Positions 1 to 8,964 of a stretch of 64,000 bases of DNA are shown here, piece after piece (position 1 is the stretch's first letter; the number at the start of each line of letters is the position of its first letter). This DNA comes from an uncultured Desulfuromonadales bacterium (GTDB taxonomy: Bacteria > Desulfobacterota > Desulfuromonadia > Geobacterales > Pseudopelobacteraceae): assembly GCA_903868145.1 (NCBI GenBank), contig CAIPTY010000071.1, positions 102,074 to 166,073 of the forward strand. Direction: 5' to 3'. The translations under genes and the position numbers were made by a program. The notes under the pieces are model-generated. The model ran no database searches, was not told the origin of the DNA, and was given only the letters and a program-made list of their open reading frames with translations.

Positions 1-590
1 AATGACAGGAGTTGGTTTCTGTCGCATACAAGTTGCCGGGCCAGTTCATCTGCCTGGACAAGTTTCTGTTCGGGTACGGAATCTACCGTCGATGGTCCAA
101 ATCCGCAGGTGCGGATCAAGTGCGTCTCGCTGAAGCCAAGCCACTTCAAGAAGCCGTCGTAGCGCGGAAAGATGTCGGCAAAGAGGGTTTCATCCGGATG
201 CCCCTGGGTGAGGATGAAGACCAGCTTCTTGGTGGACAGGCGGCTCGGGACAGTGTTGGTCGTGTAGTCAGGCTTCAGGTATGAGAATGTCCGGTCGATG
301 AAACCCTTGAGTTGCGCGGTGACGTCTCCGTAGTAGACCGGCGAGCTGAGAACGACAACGTCAGACTCCGTAACAGCAGCAAGCACGTCGGTCAGGTCAT
401 CATTCAGTATGCAGTGGTCCAGGCTCTTCTTGCAGGCATAACATCCCTGGCATCCCTTGTAGCTGAGTCGGTTCAGTTCAAAGCTGCGTATTTCTGCACC
501 GAATTTTGCAGCGGTACCCTGAAAGCGTTGTGCGATGGTTGTGCTAATGCCTTGAGAACGGGGGCTTCCGAGAAGCGTTACGACTTTCAT
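1..590 (-). CDS. Flavodoxin/NADPH-dependent FMN reductase family protein (3' end off window)
   Basis: The reading frame opens with ATG at 590 behind an AAAGGAA ribosome site and stays open to the window edge, so about 196 residues are visible and the stop is missing. The N-terminus has the phosphate loop LGSPRSQG (residues 7-14) of flavodoxin-fold FMN proteins. A cysteine cluster C47-x2-C50-x2-C53-x6-C60 and the motif SPVYYGD are typical of the iron-sulfur flavoprotein/multimeric flavodoxin group. It probably transfers electrons from NAD(P)H or a ferredoxin to small molecules in the cytoplasm. It follows the isochorismatase-like gene by 54 bp on the same strand, suggesting one transcript. The substrate cannot be told. 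Confidence 0.85.
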   Translation of the reverse strand, partial: MKVVTLLGSPRSQGISTTIAQRFQGTAAKFGAEIRSFELNRLSYKGCQGCYACKKSLDHCILNDDLTDVLAAVTESDVVVLSSPVYYGDVTAQLKGFIDRTFSYLKPDYTTNTVPSRLSTKKLVFILTQGHPDETLFADIFPRYDGFLKWLGFSETHLIRTCGFGPSTVDSVPEQKLVQADELARQLVCDRNQLLS

Positions 591-644
591 GTCAGTTCCT
601 TTCTAAGTGCGATATTGGTTGCGCACATTCTTCAGAATCACTCT

Positions 645-1205
645 TCAGGCAGACCGGCTCATATTTTCCAGGATTTCGTCAACGCCCTTCACCTGGGCAA
701 AGACGGCGCCGAGGGCCGCCATGTAGGACGCATGCACCTGCTTGGCAGGTACAGTGACCCCGTTGAACTCCAGCTCTCTGGTTGCACAGGCATCATGGGT
801 GACGATGCAGGAAAAGCCGAGGTCAAAGGCTGCACGCACGGTTGTGTCAACGCACATATGGCTCATCATGCCACAGATCAAAAGGGTATCGACACCGGCA
901 GATTTCAGTTGCTCCAGCAGGTCGGTGTTGCGGAAACTGTTGGGGTAGTGTTTGATAATGACCGCTTCATCCGGTAACGGGGCAACGCTGGCATGGATAT
1001 CTGCCCCCGGTGTTCCCGGCAGAAAGAAGGTCGGGTTTGGCTGGACAGCGATATGCTGGACATGGAATACTGACCAGGACAGTTTCCTGGAAGCTGCCAA
1101 AAGCCGAGCCGCGGCTGCCGCCGCATCCAAGCTGCCGTCCAGTTGCATCTTGCCACCGGGGAAGTAGTCGTTCTGGATGTCGATGATGAGTAAAGCTGTT
1201 TTCAT
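645..1205 (-). CDS. Isochorismatase-like cysteine hydrolase
   Basis: 186 residues, the normal size of the isochorismatase-like hydrolase superfamily (nicotinamidase, N-carbamoyl-sarcosine amidase and relatives). The catalytic triad is visible: Asp9 in IIDIQNDYF, Lys85 in VIIKHYPNSF and the nucleophile Cys118 in GMMSHMCVDTT. The cis-peptide GMM before the cysteine is also family-typical. A GAGGAA ribosome site lies 4-5 bases before the ATG. The enzyme should be cytoplasmic and cleave an amide or vinyl ether; the substrate cannot be read from sequence. It lies upstream of the flavodoxin-like gene in the same direction. Confidence 0.88.
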   Translation of the reverse strand: MKTALLIIDIQNDYFPGGKMQLDGSLDAAAAAARLLAASRKLSWSVFHVQHIAVQPNPTFFLPGTPGADIHASVAPLPDEAVIIKHYPNSFRNTDLLEQLKSAGVDTLLICGMMSHMCVDTTVRAAFDLGFSCIVTHDACATRELEFNGVTVPAKQVHASYMAALGAVFAQVKGVDEILENMSRSA

Positions 1206-1245
1206 AGGGTTCCTCGTTTAGGAATTAATATTTACCGTTTCATAC

Positions 1246-1283
1246 AAAAAAGGCACAAACAGCCTCAACCGTATGCGCCTTAA
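1246..1283 (-). terminator. Probable rho-independent terminator of tRNA-Pro
   Basis: On the minus strand AAGGCGCA pairs with TGTGCCTT (one G-U), with a 17-base loop, and is followed by a run of six T. It lies 16 bases beyond the tRNA 3' end. Confidence 0.6.
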
Positions 1284-1298
1284 TTTGTTTGGTTTTTA

Positions 1299-1375
1299 TG
1301 GTCGGGATGACTAGATTCGAACTAGCGACCCCCTGCTCCCGAAGCAGGTGCGCTACCAGGCTGCGCTACATCCCG
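1299..1375 (-). tRNA. tRNA-Pro (anticodon CGG)
   Basis: 77 nt with encoded CCA. The acceptor stem CGGGATG/CATCCCG pairs perfectly. The anticodon arm is CCTGC-TTCGGGA-GCAGG, giving anticodon CGG (reads CCG). The T arm GCTAG-TTCGAAT-CTAGT is canonical. The D loop carries AGCCTGGTA. The gene stands alone between the histidine kinase and the isochorismatase-like gene. Confidence 0.97.
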
Positions 1376-1385
1376 ATGAGTGCTT

Positions 1386-1415
1386 TTTCTAGCACCTGCA
1401 AGGAGTTTTTGTCAA
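1386..1415 (-). promoter_or_regulatory. Sigma-70-type promoter of tRNA-Pro
   Basis: The minus strand shows TTGACA (1410-1415), 18 bp, then TAGAAA (1386-1391). Transcription would start about 4 bases before the mature tRNA 5' end. The perfect -35 box supports it. Confidence 0.6.
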
Positions 1416-1521
1416 GGGGAAAGACGACCGCATGAGCTGTGGAACAGCCGGAATCGAGTCATAACAGACGGATTACCCAGATGACTTGAAAAGCCCAAAA
1501 CCTTACAACCACTTATTCAGT

Positions 1522-2889
1522 TCATTCTACCAGTGGCAGGTTAACGGTGAATACCGCACCGTTTGCTTCGTTTGATGCCGTGATACTTCCGTTGTGGTTG
1601 ATAACTATGCGGTTTACTATTGCAAGACCAAGTCCCGTGCCGTGCAGTTTGGTAGTGAAAAACGGGCTGAAAATCTGAGACAGCATGTCAGACGGAATAC
1701 CGCCTCCCGTATCTTTAATGCAGATAGTTACGGTTGGCTTATCCAACGTAGATCTTGTTGCGCATACGCTGAGGAAGCCGCCGTTTGGCATGGCTTCACA
1801 AGCATTCAGAATCAAATTCAGGAATACCTGTTTAAGCTGGTGGGCGTCTCCCAGGAGCGGCCAGAGCGCTCCGCCCAGATCCTGGTTGAAGCGGATGTTG
1901 TTGTCCTCCATGGTGGCGGCGCAGGTTTCAAAACAATCCTTCAAAATTTCGGCGAGACTGCAGTGGTTGTAACAGATGGTTGGTTTGCGGGAAAATGCCA
2001 GAATATCCGATAACATCTTTTCAAGTCGACAGACTTCCTTGATGATGGTATCGGCATACTGACGTTCACGTGAACCTTCAGTCAGGACTTTTAGAAGTCT
2101 CCCCGCAAAACCTCCAATGCTGATAAGCGGATTTTTTAACTCATGTGCCAGGTTTGCAGCCATTTCGCCGATAGCAGCCAGACGTTCACCATGGTCAAGG
2201 CGTTCACGGGCGTCCCGCAGGCTCGAGTGTGCTTCTTCTATGCGGTTATACAGCATGGAGTTTTCGATCGCCATGCCCGCCTGATTTGCAAACAGCCTCA
2301 AAAAGTGCAGGTCGTCACCACCAATCGGCCTTCCTGATACCGGATTGTCTACTATGATAATGCCGATTGATCTGCCTCGCGATACCAGCGGAGCGGCTGC
2401 AAATGTAATGACACCAAGATGCTTGATGAAAGTGCAGGAAGAGCACTCATGGCAGCCTGAATTTTCTGTGTGGTAGAGCTTCTGCTCCACAATAACACGC
2501 TTGACAACCGGACAGTCTTCATCTGTATCTATGCGGGTAGCATGCACCAGGGCGCAGAATTCGCTCGCCCTCTGGCGGACGATAACATCATCATTGATAT
2601 CCCAGCGGCAACTGAGATAATCCTGATCGTCAATGATATGGAGATTTGTGGTTGAGTCCTGCTGAACGCCGAGCATCCCCTGCAGCGAGTTGGTCTTTTC
2701 GTTGCGAAGGAAAAGCATTGCGCGGTCAAAGAGTAACGGGTTGCCGGATGTCAGTGCGGTGAGGATGAGATGTGTGAGTTTGTTGAGCCGGATGGTGGAC
2801 AGCAGGGTATTACTGAACTGATACAGGAGTGTCAGTTCAGTAAACTGTGTGGTGGATGCTGTCTGTCGGTGGGAACCGCTGTCTGCCAT
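1522..2889 (-). CDS. GAF-domain sensor histidine kinase
   Basis: About 455 residues from the ATG at 2889 (AGG 9 bases upstream; an ATG at 2895 is the alternative). A longer frame runs back into dksA but is not needed. Order: N-terminal helix, GAF sensor (about 20-220), coiled coil, HisKA dimerisation domain with AHELKNPL (His249), and HATPase with N-box LILNACEAMP, DTGGGIP and GTGLGLAIV. No membrane segment is seen, so it is a soluble kinase. The GAF domain has an unusual cysteine cluster C146-x2-C149-x2-C152 with more cysteines nearby, which hints at metal or redox sensing (inference). It is the last gene of radA-dksA-kinase; no response regulator is adjacent. Confidence 0.9.
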   Translation of the reverse strand: MADSGSHRQTASTTQFTELTLLYQFSNTLLSTIRLNKLTHLILTALTSGNPLLFDRAMLFLRNEKTNSLQGMLGVQQDSTTNLHIIDDQDYLSCRWDINDDVIVRQRASEFCALVHATRIDTDEDCPVVKRVIVEQKLYHTENSGCHECSSCTFIKHLGVITFAAAPLVSRGRSIGIIIVDNPVSGRPIGGDDLHFLRLFANQAGMAIENSMLYNRIEEAHSSLRDARERLDHGERLAAIGEMAANLAHELKNPLISIGGFAGRLLKVLTEGSRERQYADTIIKEVCRLEKMLSDILAFSRKPTICYNHCSLAEILKDCFETCAATMEDNNIRFNQDLGGALWPLLGDAHQLKQVFLNLILNACEAMPNGGFLSVCATRSTLDKPTVTICIKDTGGGIPSDMLSQIFSPFFTTKLHGTGLGLAIVNRIVINHNGSITASNEANGAVFTVNLPLVE

Positions 2890-2932
2890 AGACATACACC
2901 TGTGCAGGCCGATGATGAGTGACGCCGTGAAG

Positions 2933-3289
2933 TCAGGGTCGCCGCTCTTTCTGTTCAGCTTCCATCTTGCAGTTGATACAGAGCGTCGTAACCGGACGAA
3001 CCTTGAGGCGGGCATCACTGATCTCTTCGCCACACTCTTCACAGACACCGAAATCGCCGTTGTCAATTCGATCAAGGGTGTCCTTGATCTTGTTGATCAG
3101 TTTTCGCTCGCGATCCCTGATCCGCAACTCGAAACTACGATCGGACTCCTGGGTGGCACGGTCGGTAGGATCAGGAAAATTGGATGATTCGGAGGTCATC
3201 TCCGTTACGGTCTTGTCTGCCTCGCCCAAGAGGGTTTTCATCTCTTCTTTCAGAATATTCCTGAAGTATTCAAGCTTGTCTGCTTCCAT
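2933..3289 (-). CDS. dksA: DksA/TraR-type RNA polymerase-binding zinc protein
   Basis: 118 residues with a coiled-coil N-terminus and the DPTDRA turn that corresponds to the DxxDxA tip of DksA, which enters the polymerase secondary channel. The C-terminal zinc finger is C-x2-C (CEEC) and C-x2-C (CINC). DksA acts with ppGpp to repress rRNA and activate amino-acid promoters. At 118 residues it is shorter than the 151-residue E. coli protein, as is usual for delta-proteobacterial DksA. It lies 81 bp after radA and 43 bp before the histidine kinase, all on the minus strand. Confidence 0.92.
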   Translation of the reverse strand: MEADKLEYFRNILKEEMKTLLGEADKTVTEMTSESSNFPDPTDRATQESDRSFELRIRDRERKLINKIKDTLDRIDNGDFGVCEECGEEISDARLKVRPVTTLCINCKMEAEQKERRP

Positions 3290-3370
3290 TACCTGCTCCT
3301 GAAGTCATATAAATGTACAAATCCTAAAGGTAACGGCCGTGTAAGTCCAGCAAAAAAATCAGGGGGGGCA

Positions 3371-4726
3371 TCAGCGATCAAAGAGCAGTTGCATGGCATC
3401 CTGAACTGAGACCACCCCCTCCATCCGGATAGCTCCCTTTTTAATACGTTTTATGCTGCCGGAGGGCATGAGGCAGGTTTTGAAACCAAGTTTTTCGGCC
3501 TCGGCTATGCGAAGTTCCGGCTGGGTGACGGCTCGTACCTCCCCGGCCAGCCCGACTTCGCCCAGAACTACCGTCTGCGGATCAATGACCTTGTCCAGAT
3601 GGCTTGAGGCTACAGCCATGATCATGGCCAGATCTGCTGCCGGTTCGTTGAGACGTGCGCCGCCGGCGGCATTGAGAAAGATATCCTGTCCCGCCAGGTG
3701 AAGCCCGACCTTTTTCTCCAGCACGGCCACCAGCAGAGCCAGGCGATTGTGGTCCACTCCGATGGTGGTGCGGCGGGGGACACCGTAGGATGACGCCGTC
3801 ACCAGCGCCTGAAGCTCTACCAACAGTGGCCGGCTCCCCTCAAGCGACGTGGTCACCACCGATCCGGACACCCCCAGCGGACGTTCGGAGAGAAACAGCT
3901 CCGAGGGATTGGCAACCTCGCAGAGCCCCTCCTGTTTCATCTCGAAGACGCCGATCTCGTTGGTTGAACCGAAGCGGTTTTTGACTGCGCGCAGGATGCG
4001 GAACGGGTGGCTGCCGTCACCCTCAAAGTAGAGTACGGTATCGACCATATGTTCAAGAACCCGTGGCCCGGCGATGGAGCCGTCCTTGGTGACGTGGCCC
4101 ACGAGAAACACCGGGATGTTGCTCCCTTTGGCAAGCAACATCAGCTTACCTGCCGATTCCCGCACCTGGCTGACGCTGCCGGGCGCCGATTCGAGCGATG
4201 ATGTCCAGACGGTCTGGATCGAATCGATAACCATCGCGCCCGGTTTTAAGGATGTCGCATGGGCAAGGATTGCCTCCAGCGAGTTTTCGGCCAGAACCAG
4301 CAGTCCCTTATGTGATACCCCCAGCCGTTCACCACGCAGACGGGTCTGGGAGGCAGACTCCTCTCCCGACACATACAGCACCGGTCCGACACTGGCGGCC
4401 AACTTGAGCATGGCCTGCAAGAGCAGGGTCGATTTGCCAATGCCGGGATCACCGCCGATCAGAACCAGCGATCCCGGTACAATACCGCCACCCAGAACCC
4501 GATCCAGTTCTCCGATGCCGCTGACTACCCTGGTCTCAGCCTGGGCCGGCACATCACAGATCGGAATCGGTCGTGTGCGCTCACCTGATGAGGCAGCATG
4601 GCCGGACTTGACGGCGACCTCTTCAGCCATGCTGTTCCACGAACCGCAATCGGGACATTTCCCCAGCCATTTTGGTGATTGGCCGCCGCACTTCTGGCAG
4701 GTGAAAACGGTTTTAAGTTTCATCAA
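3371..4726 (-). CDS. radA: DNA repair protein RadA
   Basis: 451 residues, full length. The N-terminal zinc finger reads FTCQKCGG...KCPDCGSW (two C-x2-C pairs). The RecA-like ATPase has Walker A GGDPGIGKST, the RadA-specific KNRFG motif in VKNRFGSTNE, and a C-terminal Lon-protease-like domain (RLNEPAADLA). RadA is a helicase-like branch-migration factor that processes recombination intermediates. Start is the first ATG of an ATGATG pair; the second is equally possible. It heads the radA-dksA-kinase group. Confidence 0.95.
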   Translation of the reverse strand: MMKLKTVFTCQKCGGQSPKWLGKCPDCGSWNSMAEEVAVKSGHAASSGERTRPIPICDVPAQAETRVVSGIGELDRVLGGGIVPGSLVLIGGDPGIGKSTLLLQAMLKLAASVGPVLYVSGEESASQTRLRGERLGVSHKGLLVLAENSLEAILAHATSLKPGAMVIDSIQTVWTSSLESAPGSVSQVRESAGKLMLLAKGSNIPVFLVGHVTKDGSIAGPRVLEHMVDTVLYFEGDGSHPFRILRAVKNRFGSTNEIGVFEMKQEGLCEVANPSELFLSERPLGVSGSVVTTSLEGSRPLLVELQALVTASSYGVPRRTTIGVDHNRLALLVAVLEKKVGLHLAGQDIFLNAAGGARLNEPAADLAMIMAVASSHLDKVIDPQTVVLGEVGLAGEVRAVTQPELRIAEAEKLGFKTCLMPSGSIKRIKKGAIRMEGVVSVQDAMQLLFDR

Positions 4727-4793
4727 AAAGGCAGCCTCTCTCCTGTTTGCGTTCTTGAATCATGGCACAGAGAAATCTACATTCTGCGTCTGT

Positions 4794-6212
4794 CTATTTT
4801 TCTTTTTTCCTGCCAGGCTTTTTCTCTTTTCCTGAATCCGGTTTGTCTTTTGAATGCTTTACCTTGGCCAGCTTACGGGATGTAACAGCAATCATCGGAT
4901 TGGCTGCCGAAACCGTGACCGTGGCCGTTGAGTCCCCCAGCTCCTTATCAAGAGCGCGAACCGTGCCGTCAAACGAATGCTTGCTGTCCGGCTTGATCTC
5001 CCTCACTTCCGTCGGCAGGCCGATCCGGTCGAGAATGGCAATGAACGGCTCCGGATCAAGCTCCTCCACATTGACCATCCTCTTCGCATCCCATTCTCCG
5101 GTGGCCACCAGCATGGCGGCCGCGACCGGCGGAACACCGGCAGTGTAGCTGATTCCCTGGGATTCAACCTCTTCGTAGCATTTTTTGTGGTCAGAGACCT
5201 GATAGATCAGCACCTCGCGTTTTTTGCCATCCTTCTTCCCCTTAACGAAGTTTCCGATGCAGGTATTGCCGGTATAGCCGGGAGCCAGCGTCATGGGATC
5301 AGGAAGCAGCGCCTTGACAACCTTGAGCGGCACGACCTCCTGGCCGGTGGTCAGTGTCACCGGCAGATGGGAGAGGAAGCCGAGGGTACGCAGAACGGTG
5401 AATACGTTGATGTAGTGATCACCAAACCCCATCCAGAAGCGTATGCTGTTGGCATCGATGTTCTTGGACAGGGAGTGCAGCTCGTCGTGTCCGTTCAGGT
5501 AGATCGGTTGTTTTCCGACCACCGGAAAATCATAGACCCGCTTGACCGAGTGGGTGGGGTACTCCTTCCACTGCCGGTCGATCCAGGTCCAGACCTTGAT
5601 GAATTCACGGAAATTGATCTCCGGGTCAAAGTTGGTGGAAAAATATCTGCCATGACTCCCGGCGTTGACGTCCATAATGTCGATCGTATCAATTTTATCG
5701 AAGTAGCGCTTGACCGCCAGGGCACAGTATGCGTTGACCACACCCGGATCAAATCCGGCGCCGAGGATGGCGGTCACGCCCTTGTCAGCGCACAGATCTT
5801 TCCGTTTCCACTCGTAATTGGCATACCAGGGGGGCTCTTCGCAGACTTTGTCCGGGTCCTCGTGAATGGCGGTGTCGATATAGGCCGCGCCGGTTTCGAT
5901 ACAGGCCTCCAGCACCGACATATTGATGAAAGCGGCACCGAGGTTGATCACAATGCCGGATTTGGTCTTTTTTATCAGCTTGATGGTCGCCGGGATATCC
6001 AGCGCGTCAAGTTGGGCTGCGTACAGCCGACCGGCCGGATTCTTGAGATGCCCCCTCCGGTTCACGCTTTCGATGATCGCATCACATTTGTCCAGCGTCC
6101 GCGATGCGATACATATATCGCCCAGGACATCGTTGTTCATCGCCGCCTTGTGGGCCGCAACATGCGCCACCCCTCCTGCGCCGATTATCATTACGTTCTT
6201 CTTTTTCTGCAT
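4794..6212 (-). CDS. Carboxynorspermidine dehydrogenase (saccharopine dehydrogenase family)
   Basis: 472 residues. The N-terminal Rossmann motif VMIIGAGGVAHVAAHKAA and the saccharopine-dehydrogenase fold fit carboxynorspermidine/carboxyspermidine synthase, which reductively condenses aspartate semialdehyde with diaminopropane or putrescine using NADPH. The gene 12 bp upstream is the matching decarboxylase, which fixes the assignment. The core ends near residue 405; a further ~65 residues end in a Lys-rich tail (GKEKKPGRKKEK) not usual for the family. Putrescine could come from the type III decarboxylase at 42 kb. Confidence 0.88.
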   Translation of the reverse strand: MQKKKNVMIIGAGGVAHVAAHKAAMNNDVLGDICIASRTLDKCDAIIESVNRRGHLKNPAGRLYAAQLDALDIPATIKLIKKTKSGIVINLGAAFINMSVLEACIETGAAYIDTAIHEDPDKVCEEPPWYANYEWKRKDLCADKGVTAILGAGFDPGVVNAYCALAVKRYFDKIDTIDIMDVNAGSHGRYFSTNFDPEINFREFIKVWTWIDRQWKEYPTHSVKRVYDFPVVGKQPIYLNGHDELHSLSKNIDANSIRFWMGFGDHYINVFTVLRTLGFLSHLPVTLTTGQEVVPLKVVKALLPDPMTLAPGYTGNTCIGNFVKGKKDGKKREVLIYQVSDHKKCYEEVESQGISYTAGVPPVAAAMLVATGEWDAKRMVNVEELDPEPFIAILDRIGLPTEVREIKPDSKHSFDGTVRALDKELGDSTATVTVSAANPMIAVTSRKLAKVKHSKDKPDSGKEKKPGRKKEK

Positions 6213-6224
6213 GAAAAACCTCCC

Positions 6225-7331
6225 CTAAGATAGACTACCGGCGTAATCTTCAAACCCGAAACTGCGAATCAGCTCTACGGTGCCGTCCAGCCTGCGTACC
6301 ACTATTGAAGGCATCGGAACACCGTTGAACCAGTTTTTCTTCACCATGGTATATCCTGCCGAATCGGCGATGCGCACCTCGTCGCCAACCTTCAGCCTGG
6401 TCTCCAGCTCGTAGCTGCCGAAAATATCTCCTGCCAGGCACGACCGACCGGCAATCATCATGCGGTTATTTCCCGGAGCGGGGACTGAAATCCTCGGATT
6501 CGTCCGATAAATCAGGTGATCCAGCAGATGCGCCTCCACAGAGGCATCAACGATGGCTATATCAATCTCGTTATGCACCACATCGAGTACCGTGGTCACC
6601 AGCTCGGTACTGTTGGTGATGGCTGCCTCACCCGGCTCCAGATAGAGCTGTACCCCGTATTTTTCACTGAAATTCTTCAGTATCGCACAGAACCGTTCCA
6701 GCGGATAACCGTCCTTCGTAAAGAAGATACCGCCGCCGAGGCTGATCCAGTCCATTTTATCCAAAATCGTCGAGAAACGCGCACCGATCTGCTCCAGGGC
6801 GACGGAAAGATTTTCCACATCGTCGTTTTCGCAGTTAAAATGGAACATCATCCCGCTGATAAAACCCGCCACTTCGCGAAGTTCCTGTTCGCTACAGACT
6901 CCAAGACGGGAATAGCGGCGCGCCGGATCGGCCAGATCATAGTGGGAATAACTGATGCCCGGATTGACACGCAGCCCGACTTTCAGGCCGCGGACCCGGT
7001 CGTGGAACATCTTCAGCTGCGAGACGGAATTGAAGATCAGCTTGTCGGCAAACTGGCTGACCGCATCGATCTCCTCAGCGGAATAGACAACACTGTAGGC
7101 ATGCACCTCCTTGCCAAATTTTTCATGGCCAAGCCGGGCCTCGAAGAGCGAACTGCTGGTGGTTCCGTCCATATACTGCCGCATCAGGTCGAACACGCAC
7201 CAGGTAGAAAAACATTTCAACGCCAGGACAGAGTGTGCACCGGACTGCTCACGCACGTGCCGTATGATTTCGAGATTTTTTACCAGCTTGTTTTCATCGA
7301 TGAGATAGTACGGGGTGTGCGCGTGCGACAT
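6225..7331 (-). CDS. nspC: Carboxynorspermidine/carboxyspermidine decarboxylase
   Basis: 368 residues of the alanine-racemase-fold (fold III) PLP decarboxylases. The PLP lysine is Lys39 in SVLALKCFSTW, and a glycine-rich phosphate-binding stretch ISLGGGIFF and the EPGEAA motif are visible. It decarboxylates carboxy(nor)spermidine to (nor)spermidine, replacing the S-adenosylmethionine-dependent spermidine route. It is transcribed ahead of the dehydrogenase with a 12 bp gap. Product choice (spermidine versus norspermidine) cannot be read. Confidence 0.93.
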   Translation of the reverse strand: MSHAHTPYYLIDENKLVKNLEIIRHVREQSGAHSVLALKCFSTWCVFDLMRQYMDGTTSSSLFEARLGHEKFGKEVHAYSVVYSAEEIDAVSQFADKLIFNSVSQLKMFHDRVRGLKVGLRVNPGISYSHYDLADPARRYSRLGVCSEQELREVAGFISGMMFHFNCENDDVENLSVALEQIGARFSTILDKMDWISLGGGIFFTKDGYPLERFCAILKNFSEKYGVQLYLEPGEAAITNSTELVTTVLDVVHNEIDIAIVDASVEAHLLDHLIYRTNPRISVPAPGNNRMMIAGRSCLAGDIFGSYELETRLKVGDEVRIADSAGYTMVKKNWFNGVPMPSIVVRRLDGTVELIRSFGFEDYAGSLS

Positions 7332-7426
7332 CTTTCAAACCTTTCGGAAAAGCGGGATTCAGGTTCGGAGAGCATAAAGTCATCCGGGCAATTTGTCAAT
7401 TTCTGCAAACAATCCACGGTCAGCCG

Positions 7427-8956
7427 TCATGACGTCGCAAATACTACCGTGCAGCCGAAAGCTTTTTCGAACAGGTCTTTCTTGGCATTGGCGCCAAAGA
7501 TCTCCACAGAGACATCTTCCACCGCAGTCAGGCGGATCGTTACGCTTGTTCCGCCGAACAGACAGGAGAGTCCCTGAATCAGACCGTTTCTGCGACGGTC
7601 AAGTCCATCGGCAAGTCGCAGAATCCCCCCGAGGCGAGCCACGATGACCTGATCTTTTTCGCTGAGGCTCTGAAAGTCCTCATGTTTTCTCTTGGGGAGC
7701 GATTTGCGATGGTAACGTGCAACCTGCGCTATCAGCTCCCGTTCACGCGGGGTGAAGCCGAACAGTTCGGCATGCCGGATAAGATGATAGGAATGCTTGT
7801 GGTGGCTGCCATAGCTGATGAAATAGCCGCTGTCATGCAGAATGGCTGCCGCTTCAAGGAGTTTTCTCTCCGGCTTCTTCAAGCCGAAGGGAAGCGCCAG
7901 GGCATCAAATATGGAGAGCCCCAGACCTGCTACATGCCTGGCATGCGGCTCGTCAATATGACAGGATCGCGCGAAATCGGTGACGGCATCCCTCCAGGTG
8001 GGGGGCGTTAGGCTTCCGGCTGCAAACCCGAGGCGCTTGATGGCCCTGATCAACAGACCTTCCCGGATGCCCCGCTCATTCACCAGCATCCGGTTGGCGT
8101 CGAGGAAACGCATCAACTCATCGATCACCACCACGCCGGCGATGATGATATCGGCCCGGTCCTGATTAAGCCCGGGAATGGTGCGCCGCCCTTTCAGATC
8201 CCTGCGGATCAGCATGGCCAGCAGGTGGACAACCTCTGATCGGAGCACCTCGTAACCGTGGATGGAGACATAGTTGTCCTTGCGCATCTGCATGGCCATG
8301 TAGCCAAGTGCCGTCAGGGTGCCTCCCGAGCCGATAACGGAGTCCACCGAGACCTTTTTCCCGCCGAAGGCGCGTTTGAGGGCTTTTCGTATATGATTCT
8401 GAAGTTTCAGCAGTTCGTCCTCTGCGACCGGGTCGCTCTTCAGAAAACTATCGGTCATGACAACCGCGCCAAGATCGAGTGAGTGGAACTCCTCCACATG
8501 GTTTCCGCACGCCATGACGATCTCGACACTTCCGCCGCCGATATCGACCATGGCGGAACGCTTGCCGTACAGATCGAAGTTGGAAAGCGCGGATGCTGCC
8601 GTCAGTTCGGCTTCTTCTTCGCCTGAAATAACCCTGATTTCGTGTCCCAGTTCTTCGGACAGCAGCAAAACCAGCTCTGTGCCGTTGGTTGCGGTTCGTA
8701 CGGCACTGGTTGCCACCGCCTCGACCGCCTCTACATTCAGTCCGCTCACCAGCTTCCTGAAACGGCGGATGGCTTCGATCGCACGTTTTGAGGCATCTTC
8801 AGATATCTTTCCGGTCATGGCCAGCCGTTCTCCCAGACGCACGGTCGCCTTCTCGTCATCAACGATCTTGAACTTGCCGTCATGGGAGGCTTCAGCGATG
8901 ATGCAGCGGATGGAGTTGGTGCCTATGTCGATTGCGGCGATGCGGGATTTTTTCAT
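7427..8956 (-). CDS. ppx: Exopolyphosphatase, Ppx/GppA family
   Basis: 509 residues. The ASKHA-fold phosphatase begins with AIDIGTNSIRCIIAE, has the acidic SGEEEAELT motif and MVDIGGGSVEIV. A C-terminal HD-like domain (ILHDSGYFISYGSHHKHS, from about residue 320) follows, as in E. coli Ppx and GppA. The enzyme removes terminal phosphates from polyphosphate and/or pppGpp. It lies 8 bp after the CHAD gene and in line with sixA, forming a polyphosphate-linked operon. Ppx versus GppA specificity cannot be decided; context favours polyphosphate. Confidence 0.9.
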   Translation of the reverse strand: MKKSRIAAIDIGTNSIRCIIAEASHDGKFKIVDDEKATVRLGERLAMTGKISEDASKRAIEAIRRFRKLVSGLNVEAVEAVATSAVRTATNGTELVLLLSEELGHEIRVISGEEEAELTAASALSNFDLYGKRSAMVDIGGGSVEIVMACGNHVEEFHSLDLGAVVMTDSFLKSDPVAEDELLKLQNHIRKALKRAFGGKKVSVDSVIGSGGTLTALGYMAMQMRKDNYVSIHGYEVLRSEVVHLLAMLIRRDLKGRRTIPGLNQDRADIIIAGVVVIDELMRFLDANRMLVNERGIREGLLIRAIKRLGFAAGSLTPPTWRDAVTDFARSCHIDEPHARHVAGLGLSIFDALALPFGLKKPERKLLEAAAILHDSGYFISYGSHHKHSYHLIRHAELFGFTPRERELIAQVARYHRKSLPKRKHEDFQSLSEKDQVIVARLGGILRLADGLDRRRNGLIQGLSCLFGGTSVTIRLTAVEDVSVEIFGANAKKDLFEKAFGCTVVFATS

Positions 8957-8964
8957 GGGGCCTC

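Noticed and set aside
312..977. 221-residue plus-strand ORF near the left edge
   Set aside because: Antisense to the flavodoxin-like and isochorismatase-like genes, both with motifs and ribosome sites.
1205..1246. tRNA-associated integration site near tRNA-Pro
   Set aside because: No integrase and no repeat of the tRNA 3' end found in the flanking sequence.
4977..6233. 418-residue plus-strand ORF opposite the carboxynorspermidine dehydrogenase
   Set aside because: It mirrors the codon pattern of a clear minus-strand gene and has no domain or start signal.
6516..7577. 353-residue plus-strand ORF across nspC and ppx
   Set aside because: Antisense to two recognised genes; no family resemblance.
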